Source: Pteria penguin (lineage: Eukaryota > Mollusca > Bivalvia > Pterioida > Pteriidae). Taken from it: a stretch of DNA of 64,000 nt. Of this stretch, positions 37,240-50,511 are shown piece by piece. The number at the start of each line of letters is the position of its first letter. The stretch's first letter is position 1. Where the stretch lies: positions 16,101,501 to 16,165,500 of the forward strand of contig CM068585.1 of the NCBI GenBank assembly GCA_035048485.1, in the 5' to 3' direction. The notes beneath the pieces are model-generated. The model worked only from the letters and a program-made list of their open reading frames with translations, was not told where the DNA came from and did no database searches. The position numbers were made by a program, and so were the translations under genes.

Positions 37240-39280
37240 TATATATATCCAAGTCCAGGCCGCCAGGTTAGATCTAACGGCCCAGTAAATTAAGTAGAGA
37301 ATTGGTAGAACCAAACACAGTCGACAATCGATGGGAAGCTTTTGATGGAGACCTTGATAGTATACTTGAGGGAACATTAGTTGTACCAACTTAAACAACA
37401 ATCATCTACATTGTTGGTATGGAAAATTTAATACAACTAAACCGGAGACAAGACCAACGCCCAACAGAACAAGCGTCAGGGGGGAACTCGGGAACTTAGG
37501 AATTCAGCGAACTGAGGAACATATTTAAAAAAAAAAAAACCTAGATCTTCATAGTAGATAAAAAGGGAAAAAAGCCTAAGGCAAGATTTGTGACTAATCC
37601 CATAAAAAGCAATAAAATCAAAGGACACACATTTAAGAATCTATAAATATCCTTATCATAAAGAACAAGGTTCAACAGGTTTCTCAAAACAAGAGGTCAT
37701 AAAAATTTTATGATTGGTAAGAGTGATTTTGTACCTATTGTTCCTCCGTGTTAGCGGCCAAGTTGATTGAAGAAAATGTGTGTGACCCAAAATTGTCCTA
37801 TTCAACTCTAGGAATAGTCCGGGTTTTACAACAAAAATCGGCTTTCATTAGATTGCATAGTATAAATTAGTATTTTGAGTAACCACCTATGAGAATCCAT
37901 AAAATCATTTAAGTACTATAAAATATCTGTACATTTATACATAATGTATATGTACATTCATGGTAATGTAGAGGTAAATGCTTTATTTTTTGGAAGTATG
38001 CACAATAAATGTTATTATTAAAAGAGCATATGATAATTCAACAATAGTCGTAATAGAAAACTATATAACTTAATTAGCAAATCGAAGTTTAAATGCAAAC
38101 TTAAGATATGTAGACAGCTTACACGACAAGGAAAACAACTAAACTAGATCGAATGTTGAAGAATTTCTATAGAAATAAATATAAATATACATTGAACATT
38201 AAGATTATCATATTTGCCCTATATTTCATTATTTTCATATTTTACCTTATATTTTTATCATTATCATAGTTTTACCCTATATTTTCATTATTATATTTTT
38301 ACCCTATATTTTCATTATTTTAATGTTGATATTTACCAAGTAATTGAATTGTTATCGGTTTAAAACGTAATTCTGAACAGATCTTTGAAAATTTATATCT
38401 ACACGTTCTACAAGATTTCAACATACCCTTCTGACACGTCATTTCCAAAATACTGCGTGCATAGATAGCAACAATATGAAACTTTTTTCCATACTAAGAC
38501 AATTTCACAGGGGTTAGCTAGGGCGCTGTTTTGCTTGGGTACACTATCGCGTGAAACAGGAGATTAAGTAACATGACATTAAGAATAGCATCCGATTTAA
38601 ATGAAATAGGAATAGAACTGAGGTAAGACACTGATGGTTAACTGCATACTTTGAATAAATTATAGAAGTGTTTTGTCGTGTTATCACAGTCATGATTTTT
38701 TCAAGCACTGTCGGCAAAAGGGAGACTAACCGAAAAGTCGTTAATCTTTTTGTGTTGGTACATTAAACGCAAGTTTTCTGTATCAACTGTCATGGAAGGA
38801 AGCGGGGTACTACGCTAACTATGGATACGTTACTTAAGGAACGCCACCCCTGGATCCACCCATTGATCTACTAATAGCTATGTTCCTGTAGTGGACACTG
38901 TGATCGAATGACTCTGTTATTTAACTTTGATGTGAACTCTAAACCATCTCATGGTCAATAAACTCTATTATGATAGACTGTAGTAAACTCTTACTAGTTG
39001 TATTATATGTCGATTATGCTTGATATATAAACATTTGTTGCACCAGGTGGCTTCGTGGAGTATGACAGTGATAATAGTAAGATTTGACTTATGGGGAATC
39101 TGGGTATAAAAGTACATCGGGAAATCTAATTATTTCAGACTTAAACTTGATTTCGATCATCGTAGATGCCAAGTCTCCCCCTTCATAGCACACGAAGCCA
39201 CCACTGCCATGCTGTCTTGAGGGTTTCATTAAAGATAAAAACATTTCACCGACTTGTCTATTTCGTCGCATACACAACGC
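37240..39280. other. AT-rich intergenic stretch
   Basis: Contains a partial inverted copy of repeat R (37605-37720) and a short degenerate 'ttaccctatattttcattatt' tandem at 38215-38330. A coding-like minus ORF at 39089-39277 (contains RQHGSGGFVCYEGGDLAS) is unrecognised; it ends exactly at the TIR element border and may be older sequence cut by that insertion. Confidence 0.45.
37605..37720 (-). mobile_element. Dispersed repeat R, short inverted copy
   Basis: 'aaaggacacacatttaa.aat', 'agaacaagg.tcaacaggtttctcaaa' match 44840-44920. Only the end of the repeat remains. Confidence 0.7.
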
Positions 39281-40062
39281 CTTAAGGTACCGTCTAAGTC
39301 AAAGAACAAATAACTTGCAAATTTAAATATTTTTGCAATAAATTTACTTATGGTGGTAAATTACATACCAAAATAATTGTGGTATAACCAGGAACATTTA
39401 TTTAAAGGTCATAAATATTATAAGTGAGGTTGGAAGATAAGTTTGAGATAAAAAGAGTCTTATTTTCCAAAAAAATACAGCATTAATTCCTTTAAGTATA
39501 ACTATACCAAAATATATAGAAACAATCCTTCATTAAGCTCTTAAGAGCAACCAAAGAATAATATGTATTAAATAGCTATTAATTCGATGTATTTGCAAAA
39601 AAACCATTAAGGTCTTGACTTAGAAAAAATTCTACTTTCATTTTCAAATACATACAGAACTACTTTCTATGGAGACCCAGAAGTGTTTTATAATACCTAA
39701 CAAACTTCAAGGTAAAATATGTTAAGCCTTCGTTTAATACAGTGAAATAAATGTTAATTTATCTTAAATAATATAATTATAAGCTTATTGATTTATATTT
39801 GTCATTACCTAACAAATCAATTAAATAATTTTGGTATTGGTAAAACTATCAAAATTAAATACTTTTATATGAAAAACAAATATGTATTATTTAACGTCAC
39901 AATTCAAAATTCTGTTTAAAAGTAGTTAATTAAATGCTTATAGAGTAACAAATAGACATTCATATTCCAATTTAATTTAAGGTCGTCTTGGGGGTCAATA
40001 TATGTGACGTTTACTACAAGGAGCATTACAATGTTTGACCAATGTGTGAAGATATTGTCAAA

Positions 40063-40240
40063 TAAATATAAAACATATATACTTTTTACTTTTGTGCACC
40101 ATATGTGCATTTCGACAAGTTATGTCTCTTCAGTGATGCTCGTGGCCGAATGATTGGAATTCTCAAAATATATAAAAATATGAAGAGCAGTGTTGAAGCC
40201 AAATTGACCGAAAAGTGAACCAAAGTATCTATCTAAGGAT
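40063..40240 (+). mobile_element. Short dispersed repeat S, copy 1
   Basis: Contains 'gcatttcgacaagttatgtc', 'tcttcagtgatgctcgtggcc' and 'ttgaccgaaaagtga'. Nearly identical to 40411-40600 and found inverted at 55944-56107. A pattern I know from bivalve genomes. Confidence 0.85.
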
Positions 40241-40410
40241 AGAGCTATGCATCAGGGACATTCTCCTTAGTTTTAGAGTGATTTACTTAATTTGATGAAT
40301 GAAAATTTGAAGTATATATTTCATGTCTGTACAAAAGCACTAAAACTATACTTATGATGCCCTCGGGGACTATCAGTCCACCAGCAGTGACACCGGCCTA
40401 GTGGTTATAA

Positions 40411-40600
40411 TAAATATAGAACATATATACTTTTTACTTTTGTGCACCATATGCGCATTTCGACAAGTTATGTCTCTTCAGTGATGCTCGTGGCCGAATG
40501 ATTGGAATTCTCAAAATATGTAAAAATATGAAGAGCAGTGTTGAAGCCAAATTGACCGAAAAGTGAATCAAAGTATCTATCTAAGGACAGAGCTGTGTAT
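40411..40600 (+). mobile_element. Short dispersed repeat S, copy 2
   Basis: Direct repeat of copy 1 at 348-bp offset, with a few substitutions. The spacer contains 'ccaccagcagtgacaccggcctagtggttataataaat', another bivalve-type repeat end. Confidence 0.85.
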
Positions 40601-41602
40601 GAGGGAGATGACATACACTACCATCAATAATTAACTAGCAGTACACAACTTAAACATATGTTGCACAAAGTTAACTTAGAGTTAACTTACGGTTAAGTTC
40701 ATGGTTAAATACGCATAATTTAACAGTGGTATGAAGCATGATTAAATATTTAACTGCGAACTGAAAATGGTAGATCGTTATTCCCCGTGTTTCCTGGAAC
40801 GCTAAAAATAAAGATAAAATGTAAATCCCGAAAAATACGTACCCTATTTTACTCACACTTGTTATAAAAGTCTTGAATCACATGTATATCGAACAAAAAC
40901 GTTGAAGCATTTGAAATCATTATTCCTTGTGTTTCACTGTTGCTTTACATAATATTGGATGATACTTCAGTCATATGTGATGGCACATTGATAGATTGCA
41001 TAAGGTAATCGTCGCGTTTGACCACGGGGAGAGAGGGGTCATCTTCCTTTATAAATATATACAGGCGTATAGCTGGAGTGGGGTATACATTAAGTCAAAT
41101 GTATAAATGGGTGTCATTTTCTTTAAAAGACATACATGTATCAATACTTAGTCTTTTTATTTAGGCCTATAAGCTTTAAAGACTATGTATGCGTAGTATT
41201 ACTTTCGTTTCGATATAAATATATAAGTGGGAGTATCGATCTATACTGAACACTTTTTACGTCATCGTTACGTAGGCGGAGCCCTACGCATCATTTGCAT
41301 TTTTCAGACGCGCGAAAAAAAAGCACGATGGCGAGTTTAGATGTATCCTTTCAGTATTAAGAAAAGAAAACCAAACTGGTGTGCAAATGAAATTAGTAAA
41401 GCTTTAACAGAAGGTTTTATGGAGAAATCGCACACTTTATTTGGAAAGTTGACACATTTCAACACCACTGAGAAGAAAAAAGGTGCATAGGACCCCCTAT
41501 GAAGTATCCATTCTCATAGACAATAGTCTAATGAGATCGAAATTTGCATAATACTCTACATATGGTGTCATTGTCCAATGTAAGATTTAGACTATTCTAT
41601 AA

Positions 41603-41768
41603 CAGTGGCGAATTTAGAGGGGGACGCCGCAACCCCCCCCCCCCCTCCTTTAGCCGCATATTTATCAGTAAAAATCCAGATTTGGCACTAAAAATGGCCG
41701 CCGGAGTAGTTTGGCGAATACACATGTGCCCCCTCCCTCCTTTCGGAAATCCTGGATGGATCCGCGAC
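41603..41768. mobile_element. MITE, CAGTGGCG family, diverged
   Basis: Left end CAGTGGCGAAT, right end ATCCGCGACTA; interior similar to 34877-35021 (aaaatccagatttggca.., cccctccctcc). Lies inside the TIR transposon. A C14 run is at 41632-41645. Confidence 0.75.
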
Positions 41769-42239
41769 TATGTAAACAAGAAGTACACAGTATGAATTGC
41801 GGCTGAGTAGTGCTGACAAGGTCAAGAGAGCATTATGAACAAGGGTAATTTTTAAAATATGACCCACCACTACCTGTCCTGTATGGCCACCTGGTATTGA
41901 TTGCATATATATTTGTAGATTTGTTTTACTTACTAAGGGTGACATAAATAATCTCCTTGATAATTCTTTTTTTGTGTGCACCATTGTGATTTATTGTCAA
42001 AATATTTTTTAAATTTCTGTATTACATTGAAAAGTAATGACAGACAGTCATTATACTATTTATAGTTAGATTGTGTATCACAAAATACACAGTGGTTTTC
42101 AGGCTTAAAATATCAAGTGATAATACTCAGAAAATATGAATTTTTTTCTTTACTGTTAGTACATGAATTACAATAGATTTTATATTGCTCATGAATTAGT
42201 CAGATACATGAATAATTTGTTTTAGTTTGTGATTTAACT

Positions 42240-45200
42240 TACCCATACTCTAGGCTCTCTGATACATGGATTTTTTCCCTCTCTTGGACATAACAGTTCA
42301 GGTAAATGCATGAAAAATAAAAAGCTTTTACTTTTGGGAGCATTTGAGAATTCCATAGTTCCTCGTCTCTTTTAATTCTCTCAATGTGAATTTTGGCAGG
42401 GATTTTATGTTCTTACTGCAAAATCATTCCAATCTTTCTCACATATATTTAGTAATCTTTGGCACTGATAGAAGTAATTATGAGATCTTTTTAAGCTCAA
42501 TATTCCATTTATGTGTTGTAGACAAAACTAAAGTTTTTTCGAAGCTTGTATTAGGTTCAGTGGTTTGTTATACAACAAGTTTTTTATTTTAATCAACCCT
42601 CGTCGCCTTTATCTGTAATTCAATCTGGGCTACCTGCAAGGTATGGGTAAGTTTCATTTATGACTAGACCACATGATTTTACTGGGACATTTTCATTGTG
42701 ATCTGCTTTTTTCAACTTGTACTCTACGATGGTTGATCGTTCTTGTAATAGACCATTCTAAGTGTAGCGATTTCCTTTGAATTTTGAGTATAAGAGATTC
42801 CTGACTAATTTAGATACTGGAAAAGATGGATTACGCCTGATAATTGGTCCAAAGTTTGATGCTGTGAGTATTTTCTTTCTTTCTGTATGCCAAATTCCAG
42901 ATAAAGACTGTTCAGAGGAGGATGTTTTGAGTTGCTGTATTTGAGGTGAAGATAAGTTGACATGTGTATTATAGAATGGTTTTTGTAGAGACTGTAGTTC
43001 TGCTTCAGGTAAATCTTCAGTGACATCAATGGTTTCAGGTCTATAAGACTTCTTTGCTTGTTTAGTAGACTTAACTTGTATTGCATTTCCTTCTCCATCG
43101 TTTCTGTTTTGTTTAGATGATATTTGTAGTGCCCTCTTTCTGCGATTGTAGTGTTAATAAAAATATCCTTCCGGCTCTGTACCTGTTACCATCTGCCAAA
43201 CTATTGGCAACCACTTGGGACCAATATTCATGCGCAGTGCTCCCCCATAACGTCGACCATGCCAAGAACCACGATTGCTAAGATTGTAAATTTTTTCCTC
43301 CATCAAATTTACTACGGATACGCATCCATTTCTCTGCTAAATTGGTAATCGCATTCCCAATCAATCTGTCTGCTTTCTCTGCAATGCAGTTGACAAGTAT
43401 GGTAACATCTTGAATGATCAACTTTTCAATATCACAATAATTTATATTTGTGCCTAGCTTGGCTTCGTCTTGGCGTCATTGGATGTTCCTCCTGTCCATA
43501 GTTCACACTGTACTTTAAAAATATCCATTTCTATTTCCTCTACATTATCAGTTGAAAATCTATATGCACTAGTATTACAAGTTTTGGTATCCTTAGCCTT
43601 GCAAAAGTCACTGCATTTTTCATGTTGTCCAAATACATGATGTAATGAATTTAATATATCATTTCTGAGTAATTTGATACCAACCTCACGTGTCAATTTT
43701 TTTATCCTTCACCTCTGTTTATCTTAATCTAATTGCACTACGGACTGCAGACTCGTCTTACACGTGTTGTTTTACTCAAATTGTTCTTACCTTTGTAGAG
43801 TGGATTGTCTGAAATTAATTTTTCTAAGTTACTCCTGTAGCACTTAGCCATGTGATAAGCACACTCTTCTTTAATAACGTCTTTGCCCCAAATCGATACT
43901 TCATCTCTTATGCGAACATAAACCGAGGAATCACCACCTCCAATTACTCTCATGTAACGCAATCCATGTCTTGCTTCTGCTTCTAAAAAGCCCTCGAAGA
44001 TTATGCCACTCTCCATTGACTGACCATACTTAGAACAATTTTTGAAACAAGTATTTGGGCAAGGGTCAACCTTTTATCATTTGCAGTGCAGCAGATATAA
44101 CAATACTTATTTCGGATTCCTATGGGAGTAATTGTTTTGTTTCTTTATCTATTATTATGGCTACGCCTCCAAGCGCATTGTACGAGTGTTTGTGTGTACG
44201 CTTACTTCAACCGCCATCTGTTATGACTGAGATGGAAGGGACCTTATGATGGAAACTGCCCTTTTCAATCGCAATACGTTGTTCCTTTGCTCCAGCTTCA
44301 AGTATACATTCCTGCAAAACACCACACCAACAATTTCTAATTTGCTCCTCAATTGCCGAAAATGAGGCTGCAGACAAACCTGGTGCATCCATAGTCCCCA
44401 TTAGTTCTTTTAAATGAGATAGCCTATTTCCTGTCGAAATACTGCCCAAACTGCCCTCACATTTATATCAAATCTCTTGGTATCTCGCAAATTTGGACTA
44501 TTTTGAAGATTACAATTTGATCTGCATCCTTTGTACTCTACACAGATTACACTAGCTAGTCCCATAGCTCTTACGTTAGACTTCAACGATATTGGTGCTA
44601 TACCTTTAGCAAAGAAAACAGAAGACATCTGACAAAGCTGTATGACACAAATCACCAAGGACCTGCACACAATAAATGACAACAACATCATATACACGGA
44701 ACGACATAAAAATAATCCATTGTGCTGCGGTTACGATTCCGACTTAGGACGGTCAATTGAAGTAACAAACGTCACTCAATTGGTGTGGTTAACCGGTTTA
44801 CGGGCGCCCACCTTCCCACTCACCGTAAAGGCAGCACAATCAAAGGACACACATTTAAAAATTCATAAATAATCCTCCATATAGAGAACAAGGATCAACA
44901 GGTTTCTCAAAGAAAGGGGTATGCTAATTCAATCGCTTGAAGATATAATGCAGTATGGATTGTGATTTCAGATACAGGAGACTGAAGAGAGTCTAAATTC
45001 ATCAACCTATGCCCATGTGGCCGAGGATAAGAAACATTAACTTTTTTATCTTAATCTTTATGCTGTTACCATTTTTACGAATGAAAGACTTAAATGTTGT
45101 CGTTTTAACACCTTGATATTTCATTTTTGTCTAATTTTCGTACACTCAAGATCTTGATACGTAATTTCTTCATTTTGACTTTTGTCAATATATACTTGGG

Positions 45201-45281
45201 TCTTCCCGTATGTTTTGATTTTCTTAACAATTTGTGTTGCCCTGAACTTTGACCAAACCATGTTTTCTTCTTACTGCCCAT
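42240..45281 (-). pseudogene. Mutator-like transposase fused to YqaJ-like nuclease, broken
   Basis: Read on the minus strand from ATG 45281 (MGSKKKTW...). Landmarks: GHRLMNLDSLQ (about 45010); interruption by repeat R; GLASVICVEYKGCRSNC (44540); RFDINVRAVWAVF; GSFHHKVPSISVITDGGWSK (44230); RNKYCYICC; MESGIIFEGF and GLRYMRVIGGGDSSVYVRI (43930), then WGKDVIKEECAYHMAKCYRS; HHVFGQHEKCSDFC (43630); EKWMRIRSKFDGGK (43310); NRGSWHGRR. A nuclease half follows: WHTERKKILTASNFG (42840), PYLAGSPD (42630), YFYQCQRLL and IKRDEELWNSQMLPKVKAFYF (42350). This matches, from memory, 'Mutator-like transposase domain' proteins (PF20700) followed by a YqaJ recombinase/exonuclease domain. Numerous frameshifts and stops. 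Confidence 0.85.
44630..44935 (-). mobile_element. Dispersed repeat R, inserted in the transposase gene
   Basis: Reverse complement of parts of 60620-60830 and 60540-60560 (cagatgtcttctgtttt, ccggttaaccacaccaatt, gtatcgtaaccgcagcac). It separates the two halves of the transposase N-terminal region, so it entered after the transposon. Confidence 0.85.
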
Positions 45282-46446
45282 GGCTTAAAACTTATCTATT
45301 TCAAATTTGATAATGCTTAAAATCTCCACATTTTTTGTGTTTACACGCATGAGGTTCCTTAGAAAACATGCCTAAGAAAAAAAAATAAACTAAATTAATT
45401 TTTATATACCTTAATGTGCAGCAGTTGGCATTTAGACTTAACACTCATGTAAAATAAAAATAAAATAATATTAAAATGAAAAGAAAAAAAGTTTATAATT
45501 TACCCGACGTCACGAGGTTTCAGTCTTCGAGATCAACTTATATTTTTAAGTATTAATACTATATCAACAACCTGATCGCCCAATAAATATATTTAATATT
45601 GTCCTTTGACACAGTAAAAGATATTTACAACAATGCTTACCAGAATTTTCCATAAGTTCTTGAATTTTTCAACATGTTTTAGATGATGATTGTGATCTTG
45701 GATTTGATCAGCCTAACTACCTCTTAACTGGAAGTCGTTCGCTCATAAATACACCAATGGTAACTTTCTAAAATATGAACATTTTTAAACTTCTGATCAT
45801 CAATAATTACTATAATCTTAAGTAAAACGTGTTGTTATAATCTAAATAATCAGGTAGATCATCTCTGTTTTAATGCGTAGGAAAATATCAACTTTCACTT
45901 TGAAAAAGTGAATCTCCTATCTCACTGAGCAACATGTATCATACAACTACATCTAAATTGTGTTAAGCATTCTTTTCATACCTAAGCGATTATCATCATT
46001 TATCTTTATATTTTATGGTAAGACCAGTTTTACAACAATCAAATCGCAGATCAGTCCGTAGTACGAGGGTAATCAGCCTCTATGTGCGTCTCCGAAAAAA
46101 CAAAAAATGGCCGCTTCAATTTGAAGCATGGCCAGTGCTATTTTTAGTGATATTGCAACAAATATAAACCATACAGTTATTTGAAGGTCCGGTTGCCCTC
46201 AAATGAGGTATTGTAAATCATTTATAGGTGTTTTTAAGTTTTTGAAATTTGAAATAAAGGATGTAGAGTTTTTTTAAACTGGACTACTGTTTTTGTTTAA
46301 GTTTTATCTAAACTTTTCCTTTATAAGACCTTGAAATTAAAAAAACAAAGAATAATCTCTTTTTTTTTTCAAAAGTATAATTTGAATTAACAATGCCCTC
46401 TCATCTCCCCTTAAATGTCTAAAACAGTTGTTTGTTTTAAATCACA
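45282..46446. other. Non-coding 5' flank of the TIR transposon gene
   Basis: AT-rich; presumably holds the promoter for the minus-strand transposase. No motif I can name. 'atggccgcttcaatttgaagcatggcc' near 46108 is partly palindromic. Confidence 0.4.
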
Positions 46447-46470
46447 TTTTGACTTGGACGGTACCTTAAG

Positions 46471-47975
46471 AAACTAACGCGAAGTATCACCCTACACGGC
46501 GTGTTTCATAGATTTCATGAATAAGGAAGAATGAATAGCTAGTTCGTTTAAAAAAAGATAAATTTATACATTGGGAAAAAGTTCCTTTAAAATAAAACCT
46601 AATAAAGTCTTTTGGAATAAATTGAATCATTTGTCTCCTTTTGCATTGATTTTGCAAATATTCATGAACATTTGATACTGCTGGTATGTTAAGAACTACA
46701 TCTTCATCAAATTATTTATGAAGATGTATGGAAAGTCTTTACTACAGCTGAACAAACACGATGTTATTTTTGAGGCTAACTGGCATGTAACCTATCTTTT
46801 CATTCAGTCGTTGATTACTACGCACTGATTGTATATTTTCGGACCTTTCCGACTGCCTTTGCCAACTACTATAACAGCATGCTTTTGAGGACTTTATGCC
46901 GAAAAATTGATGTTTTAATTGATTTAAGTGGGACAACAGACTGTATAAGTTAGATTTATTCCTTTCCGTACTGTAAACATTCTGCGTAAGTTTCACTAGA
47001 GCTAGGTGTTAGCGCGACCTACATTTGCAGCCTACGTTTTCCCACTTTGCACATATAAAAAGTTAGAATACATGTCGTGCAATAATCTTTCATTTCAAAT
47101 TCGACGATTCGACGCGTTAAATATTTTCAATTTGTTTCATATATAATCGTTAAAATAACGCGTGGAGTAAAATTTTTTACATTTTATATGATCTACAACA
47201 AAACATTTTATGTACATTATGATTGTGTCTAGTCTCAAGGTTTTAAATCTTCGATAAATTTCATACTTAAAATTAGAGGATAAACGTACTGTTTGATTGT
47301 TTTAGACAGGTATACCGTGGTTATACCGTCGGAAACGGAGTTTTCCTGGCGAACGCTTACGGAGTACACAAACAGTAACACAAACATCCGGGGGTTTTTT
47401 TTGTATTTGACATTGCCCCCAAACTCCTCGTTGCTAAGGGAGGAATAGCGTCATGTTTAAAATTCTCCCGAGAAACGAATTGATATTTAGTGCTCTGACA
47501 TAAGAAGTTTCTTCATTTTCATATTCTTAAAAAAATTATGATTAAATCATTAATCACAAATTGATTCATACATGAGTGACTTGACATCGCATCGTAAACA
47601 GCTGAACAGGCAGATTTGCTGCGGCACGGCGAGATAAAATAACATGCTGGAAAGTATGTTGCATGGTGGTACGTCAACATGTCATGTGCGTTGTCAGTCT
47701 TGTTGGTTCAACTTGATTGTAATAATTCTGTACCTGAATGGTAAAACTTGCAAATCGTCCTTGATATGAGATTTAAGATGTACGTTAAGAGCAGTGAACG
47801 AAGTTGTTACAGACATGATTTTTGATAGTTGAAGTCAGAGGCAAAGAGTAGGTACAATGTATTAATACATTTGATGACGGTGTATCGTGGTTATACATGT
47901 CTGAACGCCAAATGTGTGGACCAATCAGAATTATCAAAACAAAACAAGTGAATTGGAATATCTTTTTAACATCAC
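46471..47975. other. AT-rich intergenic stretch
   Basis: No gene recognised. Minus ORF 46742-46996 has no recognisable domain. 'gtataccgtggttataccgtcgg' near 47310 is a short imperfect repeat. Confidence 0.4.
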
Positions 47976-47976
47976 T

Positions 47977-48055
47977 TTTGTCCCCCGCTTTTGTGAAAGC
48001 GAGGGGACATTTAATCTCATTCCTCCATCTGTCAGTCTGTCACAAGCTGAAAAAA
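47977..48055 (+). repeat. Dispersed repeat 'gaaagcgaggggacat', copy 2
   Basis: Same as 6785-6870. Confidence 0.7.
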
Positions 48056-48059
48056 TTAC

Positions 48060-50375
48060 ATTTAAAGACATAATAAGGCCTTAATAATACATAAGTTACA
48101 TTTTCGTTTAGATTTATCAATAGAGGACCATCTATCCGTCTCAATGGGTAGTCTGTGATTTGCAGTTCGGAATTTAGTAAAAATGTTACGTCTTGATTTC
48201 GACAATAAGGAAAAGTATTTTTCTAAATCAAGTGAGGATTTAAAACAACGATATAATATGCATTTTGAAAATTCATTAATTGTATTTACCCATGGTTGCT
48301 TAGCGTGATCAGAAGGTCGTTGTTTCACTGCACTCGAAAACCATTTAGTATTGTTGTGACTGCCATATATATGTAAAACTCAATTCATTCAAAATACATG
48401 TATTTTCAATATTCTGTATCCAACCATGTTCTATATTCATACAAAAGTCATTAAATAAAATTTTGTACAATAAACCGTTTTGTTTTGGCTTTTCCATGAA
48501 TAAGCTTGGACCAAGAATTCAATTTCAATATTCTAGTTTAATTACATAAATCAATGGCTGAACGCCTGTTTCACCATACAACATACAATGTGGCGTACTA
48601 TTTATCAACCTTGAAATAAAACGCAAAAATTCACATTGGATATTCTCAAGAATTTTCACATTACAAAATCCCCAGATTTCCCAGCCGTAAAGAAGAATAG
48701 GTACTATTGTTTGATTAAAAAGCATTATTAGCAACGTCACTGAGGAAGTTCTACGGTAGTTACGAGACTCTTATTACTCTATATGATATCTCGTTATCCA
48801 GAGTTTTAAATGATATTCTGGACTTAGACCGATTCCGATCATTTTACACAGATTTGACACCTTATATACTAGAAAGTTACCTACTTTGACTTCTCAATAT
48901 ATAAATACATATGGAATTTACATGATTTCACTCTTTTTACTGGGTATATGTGACGGGTGTTGCTAGAAAGCAGGAGATGCTCACTCTCCCCGGGCCCCTG
49001 ATCCCACTCCATCACAGGGGTTTACATATGCTCTTAAAGTAGACATATTTTGTTATTTTCCACTTGTTTTTCATTTTCACTGATTTTGTATGTCCTCTGG
49101 TTTCATGATTTTTAGACTTATGGTTTGGATTTATCCATCATCTTTACATTATCTGACAGCTCATCGATAGGTTAAGATTTACAATTCTTGTATAAAGAAG
49201 ATGTAACGCTTTTTGGCTTATGCTGAAATTGTAGCTAAGCCTAATTTTTGAACGTAACTCTCAGGTATTTATAACAATCAACAATTTCCAATTTATGGTC
49301 GCTGTATTTAAAATCTAAATTGGCACTCCACGGCCTCCATTTATTACAATTTTTGTTTTCAGAAATTGAACAGTAGCGATGGAAATAGTCTAAATTTCGT
49401 TGAAGGTCGGTCGGATTGTCTGATATTAGTATTGTGTCGTCTGCATAGAGCAATATGATGATCAGAAAACTGAATTCGGGTGTTAAGTCCCTGGGACAGT
49501 AACTCCGTTGCAGAGGTTGTCTTTCAAGTACGTTTCAAGGTCATTCAAGAAGAGGCTGAAAATTATCGTTGAAAGGTTTTCCCCCAACGAAGGCCGGATT
49601 TGCAGCAGAAGAAGAAAGTGACGTCATTATTAAATTTGACACAAGATTTGATTTTTTCATCCATGTTACGAATAATTCTAAGGATTTTGTACTCCAAACA
49701 GTATCAATGGCTTTCGAGAAATCGATAAATTCGCAATATAATTTTTCCGTCTTTTATTTAAAATGGAAATGATCGAATGTAATGCAATTATATGATCCAG
49801 GGTTGAGTAGCCATTTCGAAATCCTGCTTGTACTTCTGAAAAAGCGATGTGTGGTTCGAGAAGGACATTCAGACGATTATTAAGAACAGATGTAAAAAGT
49901 TTGCCCATACAGCTTAAGTGTGATTGGTCGATAATTCTCTGGTGATGCCGGATTTCCACCTTTGAAAATAGGAACAATAATTCCTTCTAGCTAATCACGT
50001 GGTATATATCCAGAATCAAGTATGATGTTAAAGAAGCGAAGAATAATTGGTGTAAATTTTTCTTCGGTTGCTTTGATGTACTCATTAAATATATCATCGA
50101 TGCCTGTTGACTTTCCTGTTTTTAAATGTTTGATCGCAATTCGGAATTCTTCTGTTGTAATATCGTCATTCAAAAATTCATTATTTCCGCCCTCCACATC
50201 TGTCAAATCTGTTTCTTCTATGTGCGTTTCGGCGTTGATCTTTCTGAAATGTTCATACAATGTATCAAGCTGTATATTTCCTTTTCCGACGCCGCGACAA
50301 ATAATACTTCCGTCTTGCTGATTGACGTTTTCGACCTAACCAGCTCTTATTATTTGAACTTGTTGACTGTATAGG
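48060..50375 (-). pseudogene. LINE (CR1/Jockey-like) reverse transcriptase pseudogene
   Basis: Minus strand, N to C: TTEEFRIAIKHLKTGKSTGIDDI (50130), QAGFRNGYSTLDHI (49820) with SHLSCMGKLFTSVLNNRL upstream, YADDTILISDNPTDLQRNL active-site motif (49450), LYGWEIWGFCN (48690), STPHCMLYGETG, and RRNIFTKFRTANHRLPIE with KRKCNLC (48100-48210). The order is that of a LINE ORF2 reverse transcriptase and C-terminus. Frameshifts, a stop in the finger/palm region and an inserted repeat (48880-49150) inactivate it. The endonuclease is absent; the Gypsy-type LTR begins directly beyond the 5' end. Confidence 0.88.
48880..49150 (+). mobile_element. Bivalve-type dispersed repeat, copy 2, inside the LINE
   Basis: Full-length match to 16450-16709, with the canonical ACTGGGTATATGTGACGGGT core that the first copy has partly lost. 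It splits the LINE between active-site and C-terminal regions. Confidence 0.88.
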
Positions 50376-50511
50376 AAATTTACGTTTAGGAAAAGATAAT
50401 AATGCAGGTGATACATAAACATTACGAATTTTGTCGGCAATATCATTACGTTATGTGGGTTTACGTTTGCAGCTGATCTGTTAGAAATCAAGACTTAAAT
50501 GTCATTGACAG

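Larger units (their letters stand above)
39281..46470 (-). mobile_element. 7.2-kb TIR transposon carrying Mutator-like transposase and YqaJ nuclease
   Basis: Termini 39281-39304 and 46447-46470 are inverted repeats matching at 22 of 24 bases (CTTAAGGTACCGTC.AAGTCA). Between them lies one minus-strand gene (see 42240-45281), with AT-rich non-coding flanks on both sides. Flanks end in AACGC (39276-39280) and begin AAACTAACGC (46471-46480), at most a decayed 9-10-bp target duplication. Later insertions inside: two copies of a short repeat (40.06-40.6 kb), a MITE (41.6 kb) and repeat R (44.63-44.93 kb). The linkage of TIRs to this gene is my inference from position. Confidence 0.75.

Noticed and set aside
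46742..46996. 84-aa minus-strand ORF upstream of the transposon
   Set aside because: No recognisable domain, splice support or repeat in the window.
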